A stretch of 8,702 nucleotides of DNA from JBJXFE01 sp046153875 (GCA_046153875.1 JBJXFE010000014.1:1-8702), one strand, 5' to 3'; numbered from the stretch's first letter, positions 1 to 5,829 are shown. Program-made: numbers and translations. The notes: generated by a model not told the origin, from the sequence alone.

Positions 1-103
1 CTCTACGCCCCGGGCGTAAAGTGGGAGGCCCCCCCCCGACGCCCCGCCGAAGCCCACGGCATGGATCAGGCACATCGGCCGGCACGGGGAGGACGAGAAG
101 TCC
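1..103 (+). pseudogene. Possible frameshifted upstream part of the thioredoxin-fold gene
   Basis: From base 1, frame 1 reads LYAPGVKWEAPP up to a run of nine C residues at 29-37. Frame 2 then continues as protein-like sequence (DAPPKPTAWIRHIGRHGEDEKS) straight into the thioredoxin-fold reading. Removing one C would join the two into a single open frame entering from outside the window. This could be a sequencing error in a homopolymer, a real frameshift mutation, or chance. The left window edge prevents a decision, and I do not recognise the upstream domain. Confidence 0.3.
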
Positions 104-553
104 GTGTACTGGCGCGACACGCCGGACACGCCCCCGCGCGAGGGCGACCTGTACGAGGCGATGCGGACCATGGCCGACGAGACGATCGGCAAACCCGGGC
201 CGGGCGCCGCGGCGAACCCGCCGACGATCGAACTGCTGGGGTTCCCCGGCTGCCCGAACACGCCGACCGTCCGCGCCAACCTGAAGGCGGCCTTGGAATC
301 GCTGGGGAGCGGGAAGGGCGGGGGGGGCGGGGGGAACGGGGACGCGGCGTGGACGTTCACGGACGTGAACCAGGAAGCGCTCGCCGCGGACGACCTGCGC
401 CGCGGCTACCCGACGCCGACGATCCTCGTGAACGGGCGCGACCTGTTCGGCCTGCCGGAACCCACGACGCCGACCATGAGCTGCCGCGCGTACTCCGGGG
501 GAGTGCCCGACGCGGCCGCGATCAAGGCGAAGCTGGCCGCGGCAGGGCGGTAG
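104..553 (+). CDS. Thioredoxin-fold small protein (N-terminus uncertain, possibly 5'-truncated)
   Basis: A 149-aa reading starts at a GTG, with a G-rich stretch (ggggagg, 86-92) a long 11 nt upstream. Residues 41-60 (beta strand, then FPGCPNTP, then helix) resemble a thioredoxin/glutaredoxin active-site turn with Cys50 and no second Cys of a CxxC. A PTPTILVNG segment (103-111) supplies the expected cis-Pro strand. The C-terminus has Cys127 in MSCRAYSGG followed by a final helix, as in small thioredoxin-like proteins near metal or redox genes. A glycine run at about 69-78 interrupts the fold, probably as a loop. The frame stays open without a stop back to base 20, and that upstream part reads like protein (AWIRHIGRHGEDEKS), so the real gene may begin earlier or be the tail of a longer gene broken at a C9 run. 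A role in thiol or metal handling is inference. Codons at 161 and 170 (ATG) are alternative starts. Confidence 0.6.
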   Translation: MYWRDTPDTPPREGDLYEAMRTMADETIGKPGPGAAANPPTIELLGFPGCPNTPTVRANLKAALESLGSGKGGGGGGNGDAAWTFTDVNQEALAADDLRRGYPTPTILVNGRDLFGLPEPTTPTMSCRAYSGGVPDAAAIKAKLAAAGR

Positions 554-558
554 CCGGT

Positions 559-585
559 CTCTGTGACCTCTGTGCCCCTGTGGTG
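559..585. repeat. 9-bp periodic intergenic repeat, copy 1
   Basis: Three consecutive 9-mers are visible just after the stop of the thioredoxin-like gene: ctctgtgac, ctctgtgcc and cctgtggtg. Looser relatives (cctccgcgtccctcagc and cctccgcgttctc) follow to about 650. A second copy in the same orientation lies at 1149-1175. Repeats of this CTCTGTG/CACAGAG style occur between genes in several GC-rich phyla; their function is unknown to me. Confidence 0.7.
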
Positions 586-726
586 AAGTCCCCTCCTCCG
601 CGTCCCTCAGCGCCCTCGGGGGGGCGCGACCTCCGCGTTCTCTTTCCCCCCCGCCCAACGGAGGAGCCCACCAGCCCAAAAGAGGACCGCGCGCGGCCAA
701 GGGAAGAGCACAACAGCCCGCGCGCA

Positions 727-905
727 GAGCAAACCATCGATGAAATGCTCCCCGACAGGCCGCGCGCGCTCCTCACTTGGCAGCGCGCAGAGCATTTCAT
801 CGATGAAGAGGAGCGCCGCAGGCCTGAAATGCTCTCCGATAGGGCAAGAGTGCTCCTCCCTTCAGGCAAAATGCTCGCCCTCACGGGCAAAATGCCCCGC
901 CCCAC
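727..905. repeat. Degenerate repeat cluster with a 16-bp perfect inverted repeat
   Basis: The word catcgatgaaatgctc at 735-750 is exactly inverted at 790-805. Inside it, gcgcgct (764-770) pairs with agcgcgc (782-788), so the two arms can form one long stem-loop. The block beginning tgaaatgctc at 741-774 recurs ungapped at 825-858 with substitutions. Shorter relatives (gcaaaatgctc, ggcaaaatgccc) continue to about 898. The 10-mer cgcgcagagc occurs at 721-730 and 784-793. It lies in the gap between convergent genes and shows no convincing coding potential on either strand. It resembles REP-type or other palindromic intergenic repeats; possible roles are 3'-end structure or transcription termination. 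Confidence 0.75.
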
Positions 906-993
906 GGCACTCCCGCACCCCCGCAGCCCGACGGAACGCCTCCCCAGGCATCCCGCGGCCCTTCTTCTCGGGCTCTTGGCTGGTGGGGGGGCG

Positions 994-1035
994 GGGGCCA
1001 GGGGTCAGGGGTCAGGAGTCAGGAGTCAGGAGTCA
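994..1035. repeat. Heptanucleotide tandem repeat, six units
   Basis: Six adjacent 7-bp units are present: ggggcca, ggggtca twice, then ggagtca three times. The array ends 9 bp before the stop codon of the leftward UDG-like gene. Tandem heptamers of the GGGGTCA/GGAGTCA style are known as intergenic short tandem repeats in cyanobacteria and other bacteria. Such arrays change copy number by slippage, so this is a candidate strain-typing locus. Confidence 0.9.
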
Positions 1036-1044
1036 GAGCGGAGT

Positions 1045-1785
1045 TCACCCGCCGCGGCGGGCGTTCTTCGGACCTCGCCACGCGGGGGGGCGAGTCTTCG
1101 ACTTCGCGTTCCCCTCTCCCCCCTCTCCCTTCCCCCCTCTCGGCGCCCCCTGCGTGGCCTCTGCGACCTCTGCGTACCGCCGCGCGCCGACGACGCGCCC
1201 GACTCGCCGTTGCAGCAGCGGCAGCACCTCCTGCTCGAACCATGGGTTCGCTCGGATCCACAGCTGGTTCCGAGGCGAGGGATGCGGGAGCAGGATGCGA
1301 TCGGGCAGCAGCCGATCCGCCGCCCGCACGCCCTCGGTCAGCGAAGCAAACTCTCGTGCCAGATAGCGCTCGAACGGGTAGCGCCCGATGTACACCGTGA
1401 GTTCGACCTTGCGGAGCTTCGGGAGGATCCGCGGGTGCCAGAGGGGCGCGCACTCCGGACGCGGGGGCATGTCGCCGCCCTTGCCTTTGCCCGGAAAGCA
1501 GAAGCCCATCGGCACGAGCGCGATAAGGGAAGGGTCGTAGAACTCCTCATCGGACACGCCGAGCCATTGTCGCAGCCGCCTTCCGCTGGCGTCATTCCAC
1601 GGCACGCCGGTTTCGTGCGCGACGCGCCCCGGCGCCTGCCCGATGAGGACGAGGCGCGATGAGGCCGACGCGGCCACGAGCGGGCGGGGCTCGTTCGGCA
1701 GGGATCCCGCGCACACCCGGCACGCCCGAACTTCCTTCAGCATCGGCAATGAAACGCGTCGGGGGGAGGGGAGGGGGCGCTGCAT
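1045..1785 (-). CDS. Uracil-DNA glycosylase superfamily protein with repeat-derived C-terminal tail
   Basis: The 246-aa product (start ATG at 1785) belongs to the UDG-like fold, whose members excise uracil or related damaged bases from DNA. Motif 1 is GQAPG (residues 49-53), followed by HETGVPW, and motif 2 is HPSPRN (168-173), followed by LWIRANPWF. An N-terminal pair in RACRVCA (Cys22, Cys25) and Cys112 could bind metal, but a complete four-Cys Fe-S set is not obvious. This matches a bacterial family usually near 190-200 aa. Here residues from about 201 onward are basic low-complexity sequence translated from a 9-bp repeat and C-rich DNA, so the ancestral stop was probably lost. Neither the ATG at 1785 nor the alternative at 1743 has a clear Shine-Dalgarno sequence; 1785 was chosen because it leaves room for the first helix. 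Activity has not been shown for this subfamily as far as I know. Confidence 0.85.
   Translation of the reverse strand: MQRPLPSPRRVSLPMLKEVRACRVCAGSLPNEPRPLVAASASSRLVLIGQAPGRVAHETGVPWNDASGRRLRQWLGVSDEEFYDPSLIALVPMGFCFPGKGKGGDMPPRPECAPLWHPRILPKLRKVELTVYIGRYPFERYLAREFASLTEGVRAADRLLPDRILLPHPSPRNQLWIRANPWFEQEVLPLLQRRVGRVVGARRYAEVAEATQGAPRGGKGEGGEGNAKSKTRPPAWRGPKNARRGG
1149..1175. repeat. 9-bp periodic intergenic repeat, copy 2, inside the UDG-like 3' end
   Basis: Three 9-mers are present: cctgcgtgg, cctctgcga and cctctgcgt. They have the same orientation and period as the copy at 559-585. On the minus strand they are translated as AEVAEATQ within the tail of the UDG-like protein, so a repeat that is intergenic elsewhere is coding here. 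Confidence 0.7.
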
Positions 1786-2143
1786 GGTGGCTTTCGTCGT
1801 GATTCTCGCGGATGCCGTGTAACCGCCTTCGCCGCTCGGCATCCTAGTGCGAGGATGATGTTCCGCGCACGCCGCCACCCCAGCGCTCGATGCGACCGCC
1901 GGGACCCGCTCCAGGCGGCCCTGAACGGCACCGGGCTCGCGCTCTTCTGACGGGGCTTTTCCGACCACGCATGCCGAGATTCCGGTGCGGGCCGCCCTCG
2001 TGCCCGTGGCGTGCTCGATCATTCTCATTCCGCGCCCGAATGGAGCCGGGCCGTTCGCCCGGCGTGCGCTCGCCGCGCCGACGTGGCGCCCCGCGCCGGC
2101 GCGCGCTCCATCACGTACACCGCATCCCCTCGAAGGAGATTCC
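1786..2143. promoter_or_regulatory. Divergent intergenic region between UDG-like and SnoaL-like genes
   Basis: These 358 bp separate two divergently transcribed genes, so promoters for both should lie here, but no convincing -35/-10 pair stands out. One small hairpin is visible: gccgggc (2045-2051) pairs with gcccggc (2057-2063) around a 5-nt loop, in the leader of the rightward gene. Open frames crossing the region lack ribosome-binding sites and recognisable domains. Confidence 0.4.
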
Positions 2144-2500
2144 ATGTCAAGCACCGATCTCAAGTCGCTCGAGAGCCAACTCAACGAGATGACCCGCCAG
2201 GGCAGGATCCTCGACGCCCTGGAGAAGTTCTACGACGAGCATTGCACGTTCCAGGAGGGCAACCTGCCCGCGCGCCAGGGGCGGGCCGCTCAGCACGCCC
2301 ACCTGAGCGCCTTTTTCAAGCCCCTCAAGGCCTTCAACGGCGCGACGCTCCACGCCCAGGCCGTCGGCGACAACGCGACCATCTCCGAATGGACCTTCGA
2401 CATGACCGGCCCGGACGGGCCGATCCTCTGGAACGAAGTCCTCTCCCGCCGCTGGCGCAGCGGCAAAGTTGTGAGCGAGCGCTTCTACACCGCTTTGTGA
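2144..2500 (+). CDS. SnoaL/NTF2-like fold protein
   Basis: The 118-aa product begins at an ATG preceded by aaggaga (2133-2139) at good spacing, which fixes the start against the longer open frame upstream. The architecture fits the SnoaL-like NTF2 fold: an N-terminal helix with QLNEMTRQGRILDALEKFYDEHCTFQEGN, then a helix (AAQHAHLSAFFKPL), then strands with SEWTFDMTGPDG and a C-terminal SGKVVSERFYT strand. Family members are cone-shaped domains with a hydrophobic pocket. They act as small-molecule isomerases or cyclases, stress-associated ligand binders, or domains of unknown role. Nothing in the pocket specifies a substrate. The gene is probably monocistronic: it has its own ribosome-binding site, a terminator follows, and the next gene starts 123 bp downstream. 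Confidence 0.85.
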   Translation: MSSTDLKSLESQLNEMTRQGRILDALEKFYDEHCTFQEGNLPARQGRAAQHAHLSAFFKPLKAFNGATLHAQAVGDNATISEWTFDMTGPDGPILWNEVLSRRWRSGKVVSERFYTAL

Positions 2501-2523
2501 GCGAGCGCCGTGACCCTGCTCTC

Positions 2524-2556
2524 ACGCGGGCGGGCCCATGGGCTCGCCCGCGTTTT
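2524..2556 (+). terminator. Rho-independent terminator after the SnoaL-like gene
   Basis: The arms acgcgggcgggccc (2524-2537) and gggctcgcccgcgt (2540-2553) pair over 14 positions with one G-U wobble; the innermost pairs open to form the loop. A short T run (2553-2556) follows. It sits 24 bp after the stop at 2500 and isolates this gene from the downstream phosphatase. Confidence 0.8.
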
Positions 2557-2623
2557 CGTTGAGGCAAGTACCTCGGCACCCGGGCCGGCATCGGATGCTC
2601 CGTAACACCAAGGGGAGGAGCAC

Positions 2624-3508
2624 ATGCGGGCGGCCATCGACCACATTCCGGAAGCACGTGAAACCGCCCGCGCCATCGGCTGCATGGAGGTCTGGGGCGG
2701 TCACGACGGCTTCAGCGGCGCGGTGTCGGTTCCCGGCAATGACGTGTTCGTGTCGTGCATGCCCTGCTTCGGCGATGAGCAGGGCGGAGACGTCTACTAC
2801 GTCTCAAACTGCGCCGCCGGGCTGATCACCCGCTTCGTGCTCGCGGACGTGTCCGGTCACGGACACGAAGTCTCCGGCATCGCCAGGTGCCTCCGCGACC
2901 TCATGCGGCGCCACATCAATCGCGCCGACCAGAGCAGGCTCGCCATGGCGCTCAACCGCGAGTTCGGGCGCGCGGGGCACGCGGGGCGTTTCGCGACTGC
3001 CGTCCTGCTGACCTACTTCGCGCCCACAGATCACCTGATCCTCTGCAACGCGGGCCACCCGCGTCCGTTGTTCTACAGTGCCGCCGTGCGGGAATGGCGT
3101 CTGCTCGACGGGGAGACTCCGGGTGTTGACGCATCTGGTCATCCGGAGGACGTCGGCATCGCCAACCTGCCCCTGGGCATCCTGCACCCCACGAACTACG
3201 AGCAGGTCGCCTTGCCACTCGGCCCGGGCGACGTGATTGTCCTTTACAGCGATGCTCTGATCGAAGCCGAGACCGCGAATGGCCCCCTCGGCGAACAGGG
3301 TCTGCTGCGCCTGGCGCAGCGACTGGACCCGGCACGACCGGAGTCGCTACCCGACTGCCTCCGTGCGGAAGTGTGCGCGGCGGCCGGCGCCGGGAGCCTT
3401 GACGACGATGCCACGGTCATCGTGCTCCATCACAACGGATCCGATCCGGATCGCCCGGGCTTGGTCGAGCGGGCCACGATCCTGGCGCGCATGCTCGGAT
3501 TGAGGTAG
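2624..3508 (+). CDS. Stand-alone PP2C/SpoIIE-type serine/threonine phosphatase
   Basis: The 294-aa product has the PPM/SpoIIE catalytic signature in order: GGD (Asp56), LADVSGHG (Asp75), the CNAGHP strand-turn (141-146), NLPLGI (181-186), GDVIVLYSDALIEA (Asp203, Asp210) and LDDDAT (Asp260-262). These acidic residues are the expected Mn/Mg ligands, so the enzyme should be active. Family members dephosphorylate Ser/Thr on proteins, typically anti-sigma-factor antagonists in partner-switching networks. No PAS, GAF, HAMP or receiver domain is present and only about 50 residues precede the catalytic core, so it lacks a built-in sensor. No STAS or HATPase_c partner is encoded in this window. The ATG has a strong purine-rich site (ggggaggag, 2612-2620). 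The gene follows a terminator, so it has its own promoter in 2557-2623. Its physiological substrate is unknown. Confidence 0.92.
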   Translation: MRAAIDHIPEARETARAIGCMEVWGGHDGFSGAVSVPGNDVFVSCMPCFGDEQGGDVYYVSNCAAGLITRFVLADVSGHGHEVSGIARCLRDLMRRHINRADQSRLAMALNREFGRAGHAGRFATAVLLTYFAPTDHLILCNAGHPRPLFYSAAVREWRLLDGETPGVDASGHPEDVGIANLPLGILHPTNYEQVALPLGPGDVIVLYSDALIEAETANGPLGEQGLLRLAQRLDPARPESLPDCLRAEVCAAAGAGSLDDDATVIVLHHNGSDPDRPGLVERATILARMLGLR

Positions 3509-3609
3509 GGTGTGGCCCGCGTCGAGCCGAAGCGCCGGCGATGAAGCGGCATCACACCCGTGGGTGGGCGGCGAAGCCGGGCGCATTGGGTGTTTCGGCG
3601 AGGTACGAC

Positions 3610-3834
3610 ATGGCGATCCAGATCGCATACGTGCTCGTCGGACTGCTGATCGTCTACACCGCCCTCGGTCTGGGCTTCGCCATCCTGTTCGTCGTGATCG
3701 GCCTGCCCCGCGTCGACCATGCCGCGGCGGGTGCATCGTGGAGTTTCCGGCTGCTGATCTTGCCTGGAGTTGCGGCGCTGTGGCCGCTCATGCTCCGGAG
3801 GTGGGTAGAGGCATCGTCCAAGGAGCGCCCGTGA
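3610..3834 (+). CDS. Small two-helix membrane protein, first gene of the Rieske operon
   Basis: The 74-aa product (MAIQIAYVLVGLL...) has a first hydrophobic helix at about 4-33 and a second around SFRLLILPGVAALWPLML. The linker reads GLPRVDHAAAGASW and the C-terminus is basic. The segment from RVDHAAAGASWSFRLLILPG to ALWPL looks like a conserved small family, but I know no assigned function. The ATG at 3610 is preferred over the in-frame ATG at 3541 because gagg (3600-3603) lies 6 nt upstream and the longer N-terminus is unlike a membrane protein leader. Its stop overlaps the next start in GTGA, so the two genes are translationally coupled. It is probably a structural or assembly subunit of the downstream redox protein; this is inference. 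Confidence 0.75.
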   Translation: MAIQIAYVLVGLLIVYTALGLGFAILFVVIGLPRVDHAAAGASWSFRLLILPGVAALWPLMLRRWVEASSKERP

Positions 3835-3977
3835 CCCGCGCTCATCGGCGGAGCCACCTGGCGATCTGGCTGGTGGCCGGGCCGGCCGCGGTCATCCTCC
3901 TGGTGCTGGCCCTCTCATCGAAGCGGACGGCCCCCGTCCAATCCCTACCGCCGCAGGTGCAAGGGGCCGCGCCATGA
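3831..3977 (+). CDS. 48-aa single-pass membrane protein, second gene of the Rieske operon
   Basis: This small gene starts at GTG 3831, overlapping the previous stop (GTGA), with AAGGAG at 3820-3825 five bases upstream. Its stop overlaps the next start (ATGA at 3974-3977). The product has a basic N-terminus (MTRAHRRSH), one hydrophobic helix (LAIWLVAGPAAVILLVLAL) and a Pro/Gln-rich tail of about 20 residues. By the positive-inside rule, the N-terminus is cytoplasmic and the tail is outside. It has no cysteines and no heme motif. The overlaps at both ends and the strong ribosome-binding site argue that it is a real gene, although it is easily missed. It may be a small accessory subunit of the Rieske membrane protein. 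Confidence 0.72.
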   Translation: MTRAHRRSHLAIWLVAGPAAVILLVLALSSKRTAPVQSLPPQVQGAAP

Positions 3978-5041
3978 GTGTCGGGTACACCACCGTTCAA
4001 TGGAATCGGCACAAGCGCATCTACGACATCCTGGTCGCGGCAGGGGTCATCGTGTATGTCGGATTGTTCGTCGTCGTCTCACGGGCCCTATGGTCGGGCG
4101 ATCACGCCGTCAGCTTCCCGATCGTCGCCATGCGAGCGCTGGGCTCCTGCGCCGCGGTCCTCCTGCACGTCATCCTGTGCATCGGTCCGCTGGCGCGCCT
4201 GAACCCGCGCTTCCTGCCGCTGCTCTACAACCGCCGGCACCTGGGCGTTATCACGTTCCTGGTCGGGCTGACCCACGCGACGATCGCGGTCGGCTACTAC
4301 CACGGGTTCGGCGTGCTCAACCCACTGGTCTCCCTGCTCGCGACCAACACGAGCTTCCGGTCGCTCACGGCCTTCCCGTTCCAGCTGCTCGGACTGGGAA
4401 CGCTGGCGATCATGTTCCTGATGGTCGCGACCAGCCACGACTTCTGGCTCAGGAACCTCTCCCCCGGAGCGTGGAAGCGGTTGCACATGCTGGTGTACCC
4501 CGGCTATGCGTTGCTCGTCGGGCACGTGGCGCTCGGAGCCCTCCAGACCGATCGCGGCGTGATCGCCCCGGCGGCAATGGCCGTTGGCGTCGCGTTGGTC
4601 GTCGGGCTGCACCTCATCGCGGGCACCCGCGAGGTGCGGCGCGATCGCGGCGGCCATCCCGACCAAGGAGCCGGCGGCGATTGGATCGACGCAGGCCCCG
4701 TCAACAGCATCCCAGTGGACCGGGCTCGAATCGTCTGCGCGCCCGGCAGAGAGCGGATCGCGGTCTTCCGACACGAGGGCGGCATCAGCGCCGTCACCAA
4801 CGTGTGCGCACACCAGGGCGGCCCCCTCGGCGAAGGCAAGATCGTCGATGGATGTATCACCTGCCCGTGGCACGGCTGGCAGTACAAGCCGCGAGACGGC
4901 TGTTCCCCGCCCCCATTCACCGAGAGGATCGTCACCTATCAGGTTCGAGTTGTGAGAGGGCGGGTACGGGTCAATCCGAGGGCGCTGCCGCCGGGCACGC
5001 CCGTCGAGCCCGCTCGCCACGAGGAGGCCACCGGTGTCTGA
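3974..5041 (+). CDS. Ferric-reductase-like transmembrane protein fused to a Rieske [2Fe-2S] domain
   Basis: The 355-aa product has two parts. Residues 1-217 form about six membrane helices (near 18-38, 53-73, 88-108, 133-152, 168-190 and 196-216) resembling the ferric-reductase-like/YedZ-MsrQ family. Candidate b-heme ligands are His65, His101, His110, His171 and His184. Residues 235-335 are a Rieske domain with the pattern C278-x-H280-x16-C297-x2-H300, the full [2Fe-2S] ligand set. Basic residues cluster at the N-terminus, in the loops after helices 2 and 4, and after helix 6. The positive-inside rule therefore puts the Rieske domain in the cytoplasm. No FAD or NAD(P)H domain is fused, so electrons must come from a separate carrier. 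The start ATG overlaps the preceding stop and has aagggg 7 nt upstream. The stop overlaps the next gene by 8 bp. Substrate and direction of electron flow are not shown by sequence. Confidence 0.9.
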   Translation: MSVGYTTVQWNRHKRIYDILVAAGVIVYVGLFVVVSRALWSGDHAVSFPIVAMRALGSCAAVLLHVILCIGPLARLNPRFLPLLYNRRHLGVITFLVGLTHATIAVGYYHGFGVLNPLVSLLATNTSFRSLTAFPFQLLGLGTLAIMFLMVATSHDFWLRNLSPGAWKRLHMLVYPGYALLVGHVALGALQTDRGVIAPAAMAVGVALVVGLHLIAGTREVRRDRGGHPDQGAGGDWIDAGPVNSIPVDRARIVCAPGRERIAVFRHEGGISAVTNVCAHQGGPLGEGKIVDGCITCPWHGWQYKPRDGCSPPPFTERIVTYQVRVVRGRVRVNPRALPPGTPVEPARHEEATGV

Positions 5042-5816
5042 CCCGACCCCAATCCAGTTCATCCCGCCGAATGGAGACGAGTTCTACGTGGGCTACCTCG
5101 GCGTGCCGCGTGGCCAGAGACGATTCCTGAGGCTCGTCGTCCCCGCGATCCTGTGGGCGGTCCTCGGCGCGGCCGCCTTGGTGGCTCTGACACAACCCGA
5201 CCCGGGCCCAGCGGTCTGGGACGACGCGACACCCCGGACGTTCACGGGCGTTCTGCTCGCGCGTCCGTACCCGATGCTCTACGCCGACGATCGCGGCGAC
5301 GGGAAGCCCGATTTCCTGCTCCTCGTCGAGATGGGCAAGCGGGGAGCTCAGCGCGCCACGGCGTTCGACAGCCAACGCGTTAGCGTGTCGGGCTGGATCC
5401 TGCGCCGCGACGGGCGCTTGATGCTCGAAATGGAGCCCGGCGAGGATGCATTGCGTGCGGTCCCGGGCGCCGAAGCCGTGCCTGAACTTCCGCAGATCCG
5501 GCCGCTGGGGCGGGTCACCCAGCGGGGCGAGATCGTCGACGCCAAGTGCTTCCTGGGCGCGATGAAACCCGGGCACGGCAAGACACACAAGGAGTGCGCG
5601 ACCCTCTGCATCTCCGGCGGGATACCGGCCATGCTCGTTACCCGCGACGCCGCCGGCGCCCCGACCTACTACCTGCTTATGGACCCCGCGGGCGGGCCGT
5701 TGGATTCCGCGGCCTTGCCCTTCATCGCCGATCCAGTGGAAGTGTCTGGCGAACTTGAGTCTCAGCGCGATCTCTTGCGGCTTCGCGTTCGAGTTGAGGA
5801 CATCCGTCGGCTGTGA
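5034..5816 (+). CDS. Membrane-anchored protein with extracytoplasmic Cys/His cluster, last gene of the Rieske operon
   Basis: The 260-aa product starts at GTG 5034 with gaggagg (5021-5027) 6 nt upstream and overlaps the Rieske gene. A basic segment (RGQRRFLR, 26-33) precedes one hydrophobic helix (about 34-53), predicting a short cytoplasmic N-terminus and a large domain outside the membrane. Residues 68-135 look like a beta-rich domain. Residues 165-200 hold the most distinctive motif: Cys172 in KCFLGAMKPG, then His181, His185, Cys188 and Cys192, ending in ISGGIPAM. The spacing C-x8-H-x3-H-x2-C-x3-C suggests a metal site or redox thiols. It is not a c-type heme motif (no CxxCH) and not Rieske. 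I believe similar hypothetical proteins exist but know no assigned function. As the last gene of a coupled redox operon it is a candidate electron acceptor or substrate-handling partner (inference). Confidence 0.8.
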   Translation: MSDPTPIQFIPPNGDEFYVGYLGVPRGQRRFLRLVVPAILWAVLGAAALVALTQPDPGPAVWDDATPRTFTGVLLARPYPMLYADDRGDGKPDFLLLVEMGKRGAQRATAFDSQRVSVSGWILRRDGRLMLEMEPGEDALRAVPGAEAVPELPQIRPLGRVTQRGEIVDAKCFLGAMKPGHGKTHKECATLCISGGIPAMLVTRDAAGAPTYYLLMDPAGGPLDSAALPFIADPVEVSGELESQRDLLRLRVRVEDIRRL

Positions 5817-5829
5817 TGCGGTCCTAAGA

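Larger units (their letters stand above)
554..1044. other. Gene-free interval between convergent genes
   Basis: About 490 bp lie between the stops of the thioredoxin-like gene and the UDG-like gene. The interval holds copy 1 of the 9-bp periodic repeat, C- and G-rich low-complexity sequence, the palindromic repeat cluster and the heptamer array. I see no ribosome-binding site followed by a plausible coding frame on either strand and no RNA gene. The long open frames here result from low stop-codon frequency. Confidence 0.7.

Noticed and set aside
522..905. 127-aa leftward open frame with repeated SIS/SSMKCSA-like words
   Set aside because: The internal protein repetition is just the translated DNA repeat cluster; there is no ribosome-binding site or domain.
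727..905. CRISPR array
   Set aside because: Repeats are few, degenerate, inverted as well as direct, without constant-length spacers, and no cas gene is present.
61..1662. 533-aa rightward open frame
   Set aside because: It crosses low-complexity intergenic repeats and the antisense of the UDG-like gene, has Arg/Pro-rich composition and no domain, and is a product of scarce stop codons in GC-rich DNA.
1985..2143. N-terminal extension of the SnoaL-like protein (171-aa version)
   Set aside because: The strong aaggaga site places translation start at 2144, and the extra residues are Arg/Pro-rich and not part of the fold.
4000..5130. 376-aa open frame overlapping the Rieske gene in another frame, and its 324-aa antisense counterpart
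   Set aside because: Both are Arg/Pro- or charge-biased shadows of a gene with clear membrane helices and a complete Rieske motif.
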